Shown here: in pieces, positions 34,369 through 44,134 of the stretch
Position numbering within the stretch: position 1 is the first letter of the stretch
Layout of the letters: the number at the start of each line of letters is the position of its first letter
From: Clostridium aquiflavi
Lineage (GTDB): Bacteria; Bacillota; Clostridia; Clostridiales; Clostridiaceae
Assembly: GCF_031344075.1 (NCBI RefSeq)
Contig: NZ_JAVJAN010000016.1
Span: 11,760 to 75,759, forward strand
Length of the DNA stretch: 64,000 nt
Direction: 5' to 3'
Translations under genes and position numbers: made by a program
Notes under the pieces: generated by a model
Database searches by the model: none
The model's input: only the letters and a program-made list of their open reading frames with translations
Told to the model about the DNA's origin: nothing

Positions 34369-34709
34369 TCAATATAATATTTCTTAAATAGTTATTGACA
34401 GTATAAATCAATACTGGCTTTTCAAAATCACTTCTTCCAGATGGATTATTAGACTTTAAAGAATTAATATCTGCAACATATGAATATTTCCTCTTTGTTT
34501 TTATAAGTTCCAAATAATCTTTAATCTGTTTTGTTGTAACCTCTAGAGGAGTAGAGATATTGACTTCATCAGCCAAATATTTAGCATAGCTTCAATGTTC
34601 CTTCATAGGATTTTCTCATCTTTTTAGTCAAATCCTTATTGGTACAGTAAATCATAAAGTCATTAATACTTTCATCAAAATCATAAATTCTTTTCTTAAG
34701 TCTAGGCAT
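34346..34709 (-). pseudogene. Tyrosine integrase, N-terminal remnant with frameshift
   Basis: Starts with an ATG after AGGAGGTGTC and reads MPRLKKRIYDFDESINDFMI, then KMRKSYEGTLKL, the N-terminal SAM-like core-binding domain of phage-type integrases. It then breaks after GTLKL: two bases are missing relative to the expected LFAKYL. It continues in the next frame as LADEVNISTPLEVTTKQIKD to YTVNNYLRNI, where the homology stops before the catalytic domain. No catalytic residues remain. It is the only trace of mobile-element machinery in the window, directly downstream of spo0A. Confidence 0.75.
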
Positions 34710-34854
34710 AAAAAATAAGACACCTCCTAACCAATTTTTATCCCAAACTGATTAAATGATGTCTTATTGAAAGTTCATATATTTATAGGTATAAAATAAT
34801 ATTTTTGGGCTATACTTTATAAAAGTTATATATACTTAGCCTAGTAAAATATTA

Positions 34855-35673
34855 CTAAGATACTTTATTTTTAAGTCTTAATTTATCAGCAATAATTGCT
34901 ATAAATTCTGAATTTGTTGGCTTGCCTTTGTCATTATGGATTGTGTATCCAAATAGCTTATTAATAGCTTCTATTTGACCTCTGCCCCACGCTACTTCTA
35001 TAGCATGTCTTATTGCTCTTTCCACTCTTGAAGCTGTTGTATTGTACTTCTTAGCTATTGAAGGATATAATTCCTTTGTTACAGCTGATAATAATTCTAT
35101 ATCATTAACAACCATTGTTATTGCTTCTCTTAAATACATATATCCTTTTATATGAGCTGGTACACCAATTTCGTGTATAATATTTGTTATTTCTGTTTCT
35201 AAATCTAAAGTTCCTTTATTTTCTTGGCATTCACTAGTATAAGAAATCATAGATTGTGATGATGTTCTTCTTATACTTTGGTTATCTGTTTCGTTATTAA
35301 ACATTTCTCTTATTCTTTTTGTAAACACTTCCATATCAAATGGCTTAACAGTATAATAATCTGCTCCTAATGTTATTGCTTGTTGAGTAATTTTATCTTG
35401 ACCTACTGCAGATAATATTATAATTTTAGGCATCTTTTCTAAGTTCATAGTATTTAATCTTTCTAAAACACCTAATCCATCTAAATGTGGCATTATTATA
35501 TCTAGAATTAATAAATCTGGTTTCTTTTCAATTATTAAGTCTAAAGCTTCCCTACCGTCTTTTGCTATTCCAGTTACTATTATATTCCTTTGATTTAATA
35601 AATAATCGTTTAAAATACTGCAAAATTCCTTATTATCATCAGCAATAAGTACAGATATCTTTTTATCTTCCAT
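34855..35673 (-). CDS. spo0A: Sporulation master regulator Spo0A
   Basis: A 272-residue response regulator. The receiver domain has the acidic pair in LIADDNKEF (D12, D13), the phosphoacceptor in LLILDIIMPHLDG (D58), and the conserved Lys in YTVKPFDMEVF. After a variable linker comes the Spo0A C-terminal DNA-binding domain, with IGVPAHIKGYMYLREAITMV and recognition helix region SRVERAIRHAIEVAWGRG. Phosphorylated Spo0A binds TTTGTCGAAA-like boxes and switches cells into sporulation and, in clostridia, solvent or toxin programmes. It follows spoIVB with no other gene between, the conserved Firmicute order. A 54-bp piece of it is duplicated at 32641-32694. Confidence 0.98.
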   Translation of the reverse strand: MEDKKISVLIADDNKEFCSILNDYLLNQRNIIVTGIAKDGREALDLIIEKKPDLLILDIIMPHLDGLGVLERLNTMNLEKMPKIIILSAVGQDKITQQAITLGADYYTVKPFDMEVFTKRIREMFNNETDNQSIRRTSSQSMISYTSECQENKGTLDLETEITNIIHEIGVPAHIKGYMYLREAITMVVNDIELLSAVTKELYPSIAKKYNTTASRVERAIRHAIEVAWGRGQIEAINKLFGYTIHNDKGKPTNSEFIAIIADKLRLKNKVS

Positions 35674-36052
35674 GCTTTTTTCCTCTCCTTCATAAACCTA
35701 ATTATATTACTATTTGAATCATACTCTCTATAACATCATAAACTACTCTTAATAGCCAAACTTATCACATTAAATAATTCTATACTCTTTAATAAAAATC
35801 CTCTTTTTGCTTTATTACGTTATAGTGATATGTATTACTTTACATTAAAAATAACAGTTAATAACTAAATTATAACACTAATTAATCAAATATAACATTA
35901 ATTGTTATATTTAATTTATATTCCACTATTTGTAAATTATAACCTTATTTTTAATATAAGTAAATAGTTTTGTAGAAAATAGTTTGTAAAACTCATTATT
36001 TTTTTATTGTAAAAGCACTAATTATAAAAATTAGTGCTTTTAATACTACATG
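35674..36052. other. Intergenic region upstream of spo0A
   Basis: About 380 bases without a gene. It holds the spo0A promoter area, the spoIVB terminator at 36011-36041, and TTTGTAGAAA (35969-35978), one mismatch from a Spo0A box; I do not assign a promoter. Confidence 0.5.
36011..36041 (-). terminator. Terminator of spoIVB
   Basis: Perfect 13-bp stem (AAAAGCACTAATT) with an ATAAA-type loop, 12 bases past the spoIVB stop. Confidence 0.85.
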
Positions 36053-37243
36053 TTATTTTATTATTTCTGCATCTTTTAACATCCACTCTATATATATTCC
36101 ATAACCTGTATCTGGCTTATTTATTAACACGTGAGTTACTGCTCCTACAATTTTATTATTTTGAATAATAGGACTTCCACTCATTCCTTGAACTATTCCT
36201 CCTGTTTTTTCTAATAACTTAGAATCAGTAACTTTTATCACCATACTTTTAGGTCCTGGAGTATTTTGTTCCAAAAGTTTAACTATTTCTATCTCATATT
36301 CTTTAGGTCCAGATTCGTCAATAGTCGTTATTATACTTGCCTTACCCTCACATATCTCATTTCTAAATCCAACTTTCATAGGTTTTACATTACTTTTTAT
36401 AATATTCATATTTTCAACTGTTCCAAAAATACCACTTTCAGTATTACTTTTTATTTTACCACTTACATTATTTTCGTTTATAAATACACCTTTAAGTTCT
36501 CCTGGAGATCCTTTTTCACCTCTTCTTAAGCTTATTATTGATGATTCTAATAAATCACCTTTTTTAATTAAAAATGCTTCATTTGTATCACAGTCGGTAA
36601 TAGGATGACCTAATGCACCAAATTTTTTTGATTCACTATCTATAAAAGTCATTGTTCCTACACCTGCTGTAGAATCTCTAATCCATAGTCCTAGTTTATA
36701 ATCTGAGTTTTCTTCTTTTTTTAGTTCTATTTCTCTACTCAATTTTTCATTATGTCTTAATAAGTCAACTTTTATTTTGCATTCTTTGCAATCTTTAATT
36801 ATACCTACTAAATCTTTGCAATTTTCAACTTCTTCACCATTAATCTTTAATATTATATCTCCTAATTGAACTCCACCTAATTTACCAGGGCTTTCTTCTG
36901 TTACATTATTAATTACTATATCAGAATATCCTACCACTAAAACGCCTTGTGTAGATACTCTAACACCTACGCTATTTCCACCTGGATAAATTTCTAGATT
37001 TTTTACTTTTTGAACCTCTAATGACTTTACTGGTATCAACCCTAATAACTTAACCTCATATTTATTCCCGTAATCTTCAATTTTATTTATTGTACTTCCT
37101 ATCGGAATCATCGAAGATACTGGTATATCTTTATTTGTATATATTGTATTTGGAATACCTTTTAAATATATACTAGTTATTAAAACCAGAATCAAGATTG
37201 GAGCTGTAATTAAACTAATAGTTTTTAATATTTTCTTCTTCAT
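36053..37243 (-). CDS. spoIVB: SpoIVB peptidase (S55)
   Basis: A 396-residue serine peptidase with an N-terminal membrane anchor (residues about 7-28). A PDZ domain covers about 90-165 (VGVRVSTQGVLVVGYSDI, then GKLGGVQLGDIILKINGEEV), followed by the S55 peptidase domain with catalytic His in KKFGALGHPITDCDT and catalytic Ser in VQGMSGSPIIQNNK. In Bacillus it is made in the forespore, enters the intermembrane space and cleaves SpoIVFA, releasing the SpoIVFB protease that activates pro-sigma K. Clostridia often lack SpoIVFA, so the target may differ. It lies just upstream of spo0A. Confidence 0.96.
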   Translation of the reverse strand: MKKKILKTISLITAPILILVLITSIYLKGIPNTIYTNKDIPVSSMIPIGSTINKIEDYGNKYEVKLLGLIPVKSLEVQKVKNLEIYPGGNSVGVRVSTQGVLVVGYSDIVINNVTEESPGKLGGVQLGDIILKINGEEVENCKDLVGIIKDCKECKIKVDLLRHNEKLSREIELKKEENSDYKLGLWIRDSTAGVGTMTFIDSESKKFGALGHPITDCDTNEAFLIKKGDLLESSIISLRRGEKGSPGELKGVFINENNVSGKIKSNTESGIFGTVENMNIIKSNVKPMKVGFRNEICEGKASIITTIDESGPKEYEIEIVKLLEQNTPGPKSMVIKVTDSKLLEKTGGIVQGMSGSPIIQNNKIVGAVTHVLINKPDTGYGIYIEWMLKDAEIIK

Positions 37244-37470
37244 AATTTCCCTCCTCCTTTGCTTCTGATTTTAATTTCCCCATGAGACAAGCCTCTTATG
37301 CTGTATTAACATTGTTATAAAAGTCAAAAATTTTTAGTTCATGTTAAATTTTTTATAAATATATTTTTATTGTTATTTGAAAAAATATAAAATCCATTCT
37401 TAAAATTATGGATTTTTCTAATTTTTTGCCTTTTAGAACTCGCCTGCAAGAAATTTGGAACAATAAAAAA

Positions 37471-37501
37471 AAATAAAACCACGCATTACATGATTTTATT
37501 T
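37471..37501 (-). terminator. Terminator of recN
   Basis: A 13-bp stem with two G-U pairs followed on the minus strand by a TTTTTTTTTATTG tract, 33 bases past the stop. Confidence 0.85.
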
Positions 37502-37533
37502 TTACCAAAATATATTACTATATGTATTAATTT

Positions 37534-39222
37534 TTAAATTTCTAATTTTTTTAACTCGGCAATTTTTATCATTTCTTTCACATTATTTAATGTTGCTTCT
37601 GTAACTTCATCGCCACCAAGCATTCTACCAATTTGATACTCTTTTTCTTCTTTTGTTAACACCCTTATATTAGTAAATGTCTTATTTTCTTTTACTACTT
37701 TTGATACAAAGTAATGATAATCTGATAAAATTGCTATTTGTGGAAGATGTGTTATGCATAGAACTTGGTGATTTTTAGAGACTTGATACATTTTTTCACC
37801 AACTCTTTTTGCCACAACACCACTAATACCAGTATCTATTTCATCAAAAATTAAAGTTGCTATTTCATCTTTATCTGCAAAAACACATTTTAATGCAAGC
37901 ATTATTCTTGAAAGTTCTCCACCAGATAATATTTTTTCTAATGGCATAAGTGGTTCTCCAGGATTTGTAGAAATCATAAAGCATACATCATCAAAACCTC
38001 TAGAATTAAATTTTTCTTCTCTTATTATACTTATTTCCATAGTTGATTTTTCAAGACCTACAAAACTAAGTTCATTTAAAATTTTTTCTTTTAATTCAGT
38101 GCTTTTATCAACTCTTAATTCATGAAGTTTTAGTGATACTTTTTCCATTTCTTTCATAATTTCTTGCTTTTTCAAATTCAATTCTTCAATGATTTTTTCA
38201 GAATTTATAAGATCATTATATTGTATTTTTATTTTATTATAATATTCTAAAACTTCTGTTATAGTAGCTCCATATTTTTTCTTATATTGATTAATTTCAT
38301 ATATTCTTGCATTTATTTTTTCTAAAGCATCATCATCATATACAACTTCTTCAGCTATATTTCTTATATCTCTAGATACTTCTTCTATTGTATAAAAAGC
38401 CTCTTCTATTAGTTCTCTATTTTTTTTAACTTTTTCAAAATTATTTTCAATATTCGATAATTCTTGAATTACCTTTGATATTGAATTTATAATACTATTT
38501 TCTCCATCAACACCATTTAATAAAGCATATGATAAATTTAAACTCTTGCTTATTTTTTCAGCATTTGATAGTAAATTAAATTCTTCTTTTAAATTTTCTT
38601 CTTCTTTTTCTTTTAATTTTCCTTTTTCTATATCCTCAATTTGAAATTTAAGATAGTCTAAAAGTTTATCTCTATCATCATTTCCACATATTTGTTGAAT
38701 TTTATTTTCGATTTGTAATAAACTATCTTTTAAAGAAGTAAATTCTTCTAAGTGATTAAGAATTTCTTCTCCTATAAATTCATCTAAGTACAATATATGA
38801 CTATTTCTTTGAAGAAGAGTTTGATTTTGATGTTGACCATGTATATCTAATAATCTTTCTCTTATTTTTTTTAATTGAGATGCTAAAAAAGTTTTTCCGT
38901 TAACTTTAATTAAACTTCGCCCACTTTGATGAGTTTCTCTAGAGACAATTAGCATATCATCGTCACTTTCAATATCCAATTCAATCAATACATTTTTTAA
39001 TAAGCTATTTTCAATAGTAAATATAGCTTCAACATAAGTTTTATCTTCTCCAGTTCTTATTAAACTTTTCGAAAATTTCCCACCTAATACATAATCTATT
39101 GCATCAATTAAAATAGATTTACCCGCTCCTGTTTCACCTGAAAGAATATTAAATCCTTCATTGAAATTCATAGTTATTTCTTGTATCAATGCAAAATTTT
39201 TAATGTTCAATTGAATTAACAT
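37534..39222 (-). CDS. recN: DNA repair protein RecN
   Basis: A 562-residue SMC-like ATPase that acts early at double-strand breaks. The N-terminus reads MLIQLNIKNFALIQ with Walker A LSGETGAGKSILIDAIDYVLGG (about 28-49), followed by a long coiled-coil region (about 160-370), then the signature LSGGELSRIMLALKCVF and Walker B TLIFDEIDTGISG, and the His switch in CITHLPQIA. Length is normal. It follows argR in the order conserved from Bacillus (ahrC-recN-spoIVB-spo0A). Confidence 0.97.
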   Translation of the reverse strand: MLIQLNIKNFALIQEITMNFNEGFNILSGETGAGKSILIDAIDYVLGGKFSKSLIRTGEDKTYVEAIFTIENSLLKNVLIELDIESDDDMLIVSRETHQSGRSLIKVNGKTFLASQLKKIRERLLDIHGQHQNQTLLQRNSHILYLDEFIGEEILNHLEEFTSLKDSLLQIENKIQQICGNDDRDKLLDYLKFQIEDIEKGKLKEKEEENLKEEFNLLSNAEKISKSLNLSYALLNGVDGENSIINSISKVIQELSNIENNFEKVKKNRELIEEAFYTIEEVSRDIRNIAEEVVYDDDALEKINARIYEINQYKKKYGATITEVLEYYNKIKIQYNDLINSEKIIEELNLKKQEIMKEMEKVSLKLHELRVDKSTELKEKILNELSFVGLEKSTMEISIIREEKFNSRGFDDVCFMISTNPGEPLMPLEKILSGGELSRIMLALKCVFADKDEIATLIFDEIDTGISGVVAKRVGEKMYQVSKNHQVLCITHLPQIAILSDYHYFVSKVVKENKTFTNIRVLTKEEKEYQIGRMLGGDEVTEATLNNVKEMIKIAELKKLEI

Positions 39223-39240
39223 ATATACCCATCCTTATAT

Positions 39241-39693
39241 TTATAGTGATATTCTTTTTCTTATTTTAGCTACTAATTCTTCTGCTTTTTCTAAACTTCT
39301 AAGAAGTATAAATATTGTATTGTCTCCCGCTACTGTTCCTGCTATATCGGATCCTTCTAAATTATCTATAGCCTCTGCTGCTGCTGATCCGGAACCACTT
39401 ATAGTTTTTATTACTACCATCTTATCTACGTTTTCTGCGCTTATAACCGTATTAGATAATATATTACTTAATCTGTCTATTATGTTTTTTTCTTCACCAG
39501 AAGATACAACATATTTATAATTTCCAGAAGCACCTTGTATTTTAATAAGTTTTAAATTTTTGATATCTCTTGAAACAGTTGCTTGAGTTACATCAAAACC
39601 TTGTGATTTTAATTCTTCCGCTAAGTCTTCCTGAGTTTCTATTTCTTTAGATGATATAATCTCTAATATCTTAGTATGTCTTTTTGATTTCAA
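39241..39693 (-). CDS. argR: Arginine repressor ArgR/AhrC
   Basis: A 150-residue hexameric regulator of arginine synthesis and breakdown. The N-terminal winged helix has HTKILEIISSKEIETQEDLA and the helix FDVTQATVSRDIKNLKLIK. The C-terminal oligomerisation domain carries the arginine-binding GTVAGDNTIFILLR. The start overlaps the stop of nadK by four bases (ATGA), so the two are coupled. It is 18 bases from recN. Confidence 0.97.
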   Translation of the reverse strand: MKSKRHTKILEIISSKEIETQEDLAEELKSQGFDVTQATVSRDIKNLKLIKIQGASGNYKYVVSSGEEKNIIDRLSNILSNTVISAENVDKMVVIKTISGSGSAAAEAIDNLEGSDIAGTVAGDNTIFILLRSLEKAEELVAKIRKRISL

Positions 39694-40544
39694 ATTTCTT
39701 CACCATCACATTCCTTAGAATTATTTAATACCTTATTTCTTATTACTTTAAAATAATCATAATCGTTAAATAACAGTAATTTTAATGACTTTGGATTCTT
39801 TTTTACAGTTATAACAGAATTGTCTTTCATTTCTATTGCTCTTTGTCCATCTATTGTCAAGTATATTTGATCTCCGCCATTTTGTGCTATTATCTTTATA
39901 GTACTATCACCTTTTAGTACAATTGGATGCATACTCTTTGTATGACCACATATAGGCACTATACTAATAACTTCTAAGTCAGGATATATAAATGGTCCTC
40001 CTGCTGAAAAAGAATACGCTGTTGATCCCGTAGGAGTTGAAACAATAAGTCCATCGCCTTTAAATATAGCATATAATTTTTCATCAACAAATATCTTGAA
40101 TTTTACCATTCTTGACAAAGTTCCTCTTGCTACTGCAACTTCATTTAAGGCCTTGATATTCTTTATTGACTCATTTATATCTACTTCACAGTTTAACATC
40201 ATTCTCTTGTGTACTTTACAATCTTTAGTCATCAATTTTTTTAATGCCAAATCTAAATCGGATATTTCTATACTAGATAAAACTCCTAAGTTACCTATAT
40301 TTATTCCTAATATAGGTGCCTTAAAATCATCATCCAATTCCCTTGCTACTCCAAGAAGTGTTCCATCTCCTCCTAAAACAATAAGCAAATCTAATGAACC
40401 TAAATTTAAATTTTTTATATCAAAACTATTGTATACTTCAATATTAGTAATATTGCAAATATTTTCAATTTTTTCTTTCACCATATTTAAAATAGTATTT
40501 TTACAGTCTTTTGATGGATTTATCGCAATACCTATATTCTTCAT
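39690..40544 (-). CDS. nadK: NAD kinase
   Basis: A 284-residue NAD kinase (PpnK) that makes NADP from NAD. Family motifs are the GGDGTLL loop in LIVLGGDGTLLGVAREL, the conserved NEVAVARG, and GDGLIVSTPTGSTAYSFSAGGPF (about 160-180). Length is typical. It lies between tlyA and argR on the same strand, with short gaps, as one operon. Confidence 0.97.
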   Translation of the reverse strand: MKNIGIAINPSKDCKNTILNMVKEKIENICNITNIEVYNSFDIKNLNLGSLDLLIVLGGDGTLLGVARELDDDFKAPILGINIGNLGVLSSIEISDLDLALKKLMTKDCKVHKRMMLNCEVDINESIKNIKALNEVAVARGTLSRMVKFKIFVDEKLYAIFKGDGLIVSTPTGSTAYSFSAGGPFIYPDLEVISIVPICGHTKSMHPIVLKGDSTIKIIAQNGGDQIYLTIDGQRAIEMKDNSVITVKKNPKSLKLLLFNDYDYFKVIRNKVLNNSKECDGEEI

Positions 40545-40561
40545 AACCCCTCCGAAAATCT

Positions 40562-41371
40562 CTAAAGTTCTTTATGAGATTCCTCTATAACCCTTTCTAC
40601 ATCATCAATTTGAAAATTACTTTCTTTTTCATTATCTTTTGTAAAATAGACTAAGTATTCTCGGTTTCCCTCTGGGCCTTTTATTGGAGAATATCCTACC
40701 CCTAGGATATTTAAGTTTTCATTTTTAAGGAATTCAATTATTCCATACACTACTTCTTTATGTGTACTAATTTCTCTAACAACGCCTTTTTTACCAACTT
40801 TTTCACGACCTGCTTCAAATTGTGGCTTTATTAAAGCTACCACTTCACCAGTATCCTTTAAAAGTCCTAATGTTGCTGGCATTATCTTTTTTAATGATAT
40901 AAAAGATACATCTATTGATGCAAAATCTAAAGGTTCACCAATATCTTCTAATGTAACATATCTAATATTAGTTCTTTCCATGCATACTACTCTTTTATCA
41001 GTTCTTAATTTCCATGCAAACTGACCATATCCTACATCTACTGAATACACTTTCTTTGCTCCATTTTGAAGCATACAATCAGTAAATCCACCAGTAGATG
41101 CCCCTATATCCATACATACCTTATCTTCTAAAGATATATCATAGGACTTCATAGCTTTTTCTAGCTTAAGTCCACCTCTACTCACGTATTTAAGTTTTGC
41201 GCCTTTATATTCTATGTTAGCATTTATACTTACTTTTTCTCCTGCTTTATCAACTCTTTGACCATCAACAAATACCTTACCTTCCATAATACAAGCCTTA
41301 GCTCTATCCCTAGAAGTAATTATACCCTTTTCTACTAAAAGTATATCAAGTCTTTCCTTTTTTTCTGCCAT
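40562..41371 (-). CDS. tlyA: TlyA-family rRNA methyltransferase
   Basis: A 269-residue protein. Residues 1-65 are an S4 RNA-binding domain (RLDILLVEKGIITSRDRAKA), and residues about 80-240 a FtsJ-like methyltransferase fold with the SAM site CMDIGASTGGFTDCMLQNGA (about 84-103). TlyA of mycobacteria 2'-O-methylates 16S and 23S rRNA; the clostridial homologue is of the same family, but its target is not shown. It follows dxs by 16 bases in the conserved cluster. Confidence 0.95.
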   Translation of the reverse strand: MAEKKERLDILLVEKGIITSRDRAKACIMEGKVFVDGQRVDKAGEKVSINANIEYKGAKLKYVSRGGLKLEKAMKSYDISLEDKVCMDIGASTGGFTDCMLQNGAKKVYSVDVGYGQFAWKLRTDKRVVCMERTNIRYVTLEDIGEPLDFASIDVSFISLKKIMPATLGLLKDTGEVVALIKPQFEAGREKVGKKGVVREISTHKEVVYGIIEFLKNENLNILGVGYSPIKGPEGNREYLVYFTKDNEKESNFQIDDVERVIEESHKEL

Positions 41372-41387
41372 ATATTATATTCTCCTT

Positions 41388-43247
41388 TTAATTATAAAGT
41401 TTAAGGATTGTATTACTTATACTTACAGGATCTAATCCATATGTTTTATAAAGTATTTCTACATTTCCTTGTGGGATAAATTCATCATCATATCCTAATA
41501 ATTTCATATTTCCCTTATAATTTATACAATTTAAATATTCTAGAATAGCTATTCCGAGGCCTCCACATATAATATTATCCTCAATAGTTAAAATATCATA
41601 TCCTTCTTCTTTTAAATTCTTTAATAAATGTTCATCTATTGGCTTTATAAAAGTTGCATTTATTATCTTAGGATTTATTCCTTTTTCTTTTAGTATTTCC
41701 TTTGCTAAAAGTGCATGTTGAAGCATTCTTCCGCTAGCTATAATGCATATCTTATTTCCTTCACTTGCAATTTCCCATTTTCCATAATTTATCTCTTTTA
41801 AAGCATCTAAATTACAAACAACATCTTTACCTCTTGGATATCTTATGGCTACAGGTGAATTCCTTTTTATTGCCCATTTTAATAAACTTAAAATTTCTTC
41901 TGTACATTTAGGAGCTACTATTGTCATATTAGGCATCATTGACAAATAACTTACATCCATAATTCCTTGATGAGTTTCTCCATCTTCTCCTACTATTCCT
42001 GCTCTATCTATAGCAAATATTACAGGTAAGTTTTGAATGCACACATCATGTATTACCTGATCAAATCCTCTTTGTAAAAAAGTAGAATATACTGCAAATA
42101 CAGGCTTTAATCCATTAGCTGCCATTCCTGCTGCTAATGTTACTGCATGTTGTTCTGCTATTCCAACATCAAAAAATCTTTCTGGATAAGTAGTAGAAAA
42201 ATCTTTTAGTCCAGTTCCGTCTGGCATAGCTGCTGTTATAGCAACTAGTTCTTTTTCTTCTTTTGCTATATCCATTAATGCATTACCAAAAGCTTTAGAA
42301 TATGTTTCCTTGCAAGCTTTGTTTGGTTCTTCCTTTTTATCATTACTAGGTGGAATTCCATGATACTTAGATGGACTTTTTTCTGCTAATGAATATCCTC
42401 TACCTTTTTGAGTTACTGTGTGTATTATAACAGGACCTTCTATATCTTTAACTTTACTGAAAACTTCGTTCATTGCTTTTATATCATGACCATCAATAGG
42501 ACCTATATATTTTACTCCCATATTTTCAAAAAACATTGAAGGTACAACTAATTGCTTTATACTATCTTTTACTTTTGACATTTTAGAAATAAGATCTTTT
42601 CCTAAATCAGATGAACCAAGAGATGTATTTATATTAGCTTTTAATTTATTATATGTTTGGCCCATTCTTAATTTATTTAAATATCTAGAAAGTCCCCCAA
42701 CATTAAGTGAAATAGACATTTGATTATCGTTTAAAATTATCACCATTTTAGTTTTTCTAAAACCAACATCATTTAAAGCTTCTAATGCCATTCCACCTGT
42801 TAAAGCTCCATCTCCGATTACAGAAACTACAGTGTACTTTTCTTTCTTTAAATCCCTAGCTCTTGCCATTCCAAGTCCAGCTGATATTGAAGTACTACTA
42901 TGACCTGTGTCAAAATAATCATACTTGCTTTCATTTCTCTTTGGAAATCCACTTAGACCATCAAACTGTCTAAGATTTTTAAACTCACCTTTTCTACCAG
43001 TTAAAATCTTATACACATAACTTTGGTGTCCTACATCCCATACTATTTTATCTTTTTCAAAATCAAAAGATTTCATAAGACTTAAAGTAAGCTCTACAAC
43101 ACCTAAGTTAGATGATAAATGTCCCCCTGTTTTGGAAACACTTTCTATTAAAAATCGCCTTATTTCTTTGCTTAATCTCTCTGTATCACTATCACTCAAA
43201 TTATTTAAATCTTTTGGAAAATTTAAACTATCTAATAATGATTTCAT
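41388..43247 (-). CDS. dxs: 1-deoxy-D-xylulose-5-phosphate synthase
   Basis: A 619-residue thiamine-diphosphate enzyme that joins pyruvate and glyceraldehyde 3-phosphate in the first step of the MEP isoprenoid route. The second in-frame ATG (MKSLLDSLNF) is chosen because the first lies directly on the GGGA element. Motifs: GHQSYVYKILTGRK, DTGHSSTSISAGLGMA, the ThDP-binding VVSVIGDGALTGGMALEALN (about 140-160), and a C-terminal transketolase part with DRAGIVGEDGETHQGIMD. Next to ispA, which uses its downstream products. Confidence 0.97.
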   Translation of the reverse strand: MKSLLDSLNFPKDLNNLSDSDTERLSKEIRRFLIESVSKTGGHLSSNLGVVELTLSLMKSFDFEKDKIVWDVGHQSYVYKILTGRKGEFKNLRQFDGLSGFPKRNESKYDYFDTGHSSTSISAGLGMARARDLKKEKYTVVSVIGDGALTGGMALEALNDVGFRKTKMVIILNDNQMSISLNVGGLSRYLNKLRMGQTYNKLKANINTSLGSSDLGKDLISKMSKVKDSIKQLVVPSMFFENMGVKYIGPIDGHDIKAMNEVFSKVKDIEGPVIIHTVTQKGRGYSLAEKSPSKYHGIPPSNDKKEEPNKACKETYSKAFGNALMDIAKEEKELVAITAAMPDGTGLKDFSTTYPERFFDVGIAEQHAVTLAAGMAANGLKPVFAVYSTFLQRGFDQVIHDVCIQNLPVIFAIDRAGIVGEDGETHQGIMDVSYLSMMPNMTIVAPKCTEEILSLLKWAIKRNSPVAIRYPRGKDVVCNLDALKEINYGKWEIASEGNKICIIASGRMLQHALLAKEILKEKGINPKIINATFIKPIDEHLLKNLKEEGYDILTIEDNIICGGLGIAILEYLNCINYKGNMKLLGYDDEFIPQGNVEILYKTYGLDPVSISNTILKLYN

Positions 43248-43264
43248 AATAACCATTCCCTTTT

Positions 43265-44134
43265 TTAATTTAGTCTATTTAAAAGATTATAAGTTAATTC
43301 TTTTAATAAACTAGCGTCTACACTTAAGTTATCTAAAATTTTTATACATTCATCAGTTAACATTTTACAAAGCTCTTCACATTTTTCTAATCCATAAACA
43401 GTTATAAAATTAGTTTTGTTTAATTCTTTATCTCTATTAGTTGCTTTGCCTAATGTTTCTTCTGTTCCTACTATATCTAATATATCATCTTTTATTTGAA
43501 AAGCTAAGCCTAATTTTTTACCATATTCATTTAAAGCTTCTATATCACCACTTGGAACTTTTGCTAAAATACCACCAGCTACTATTGATACTCTTATAAG
43601 TTCCCCTGTCTTTTTTTCGTGCATATATTCTAATTCTTCTTTTGATATTTCGCTTCCTTCACTTAATACATCAACAACTTGACCGCCTATCATTCCTTCT
43701 GCGCCTGCTGCTTTTGAAATTTCATAAGAAGCTTTTAAAGCACTTTCTCCTAATTCTAATGAACTTTTCATAAGTAAAGTCATAGCTTCATTTAATAATG
43801 CATCACCTGCTAAAACTGCAATATTTTCACCGAAAATCTTATGATTTGTTGGTTTACCTCTTCTTAAATCATCATCATCCATGCATGGAAGATCATCATG
43901 TATTAAAGAATAAGTATGTATCATTTCAATTGCAGCTGCCATTGGCATTATTTTTTCTATATTATCTTTATATAAAGAATAAGTTAATATAAGTAATGTT
44001 GGACGTATTCTTTTTCCACCTATATTTACACTATATCCTGCTGATTCATAAACAGCTTTATTATAAGAACTTCTATTTGTAAAATAATTTTTTAAATAAT
44101 TATCTATTGTATTTTTTAAATTATCTATCTCCAT
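43265..44134 (-). CDS. ispA: Polyprenyl (geranylgeranyl/farnesyl) diphosphate synthase
   Basis: A 289-residue trans-prenyltransferase that builds C15-C20 isoprenoids from IPP and DMAPP for undecaprenol and quinone-type lipids. The first Asp-rich motif is LIHDDLPCMDDDDLRRGKPT and the second is QIKDDILDIVG. The ATG at 44134 overlaps xseB by 14 bases; a TTG 12 bases upstream is an alternative start. Product length cannot be fixed from sequence. It is cotranscribed with dxs. Confidence 0.95.
   Translation of the reverse strand: MEIDNLKNTIDNYLKNYFTNRSSYNKAVYESAGYSVNIGGKRIRPTLLILTYSLYKDNIEKIMPMAAAIEMIHTYSLIHDDLPCMDDDDLRRGKPTNHKIFGENIAVLAGDALLNEAMTLLMKSSLELGESALKASYEISKAAGAEGMIGGQVVDVLSEGSEISKEELEYMHEKKTGELIRVSIVAGGILAKVPSGDIEALNEYGKKLGLAFQIKDDILDIVGTEETLGKATNRDKELNKTNFITVYGLEKCEELCKMLTDECIKILDNLSVDASLLKELTYNLLNRLN

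Noticed and set aside
32641..35144. The two spo0A-like copies as attL and attR of an integrated element
   Set aside because: The repeat lies in the middle of spo0A, not at a gene end, and no flanking structure or intact integrase supports it; kept only as a possibility in the findings.
40096..40590. Plus-strand frame of 164 codons opposite nadK and tlyA
   Set aside because: Antisense shadow of well-identified genes.
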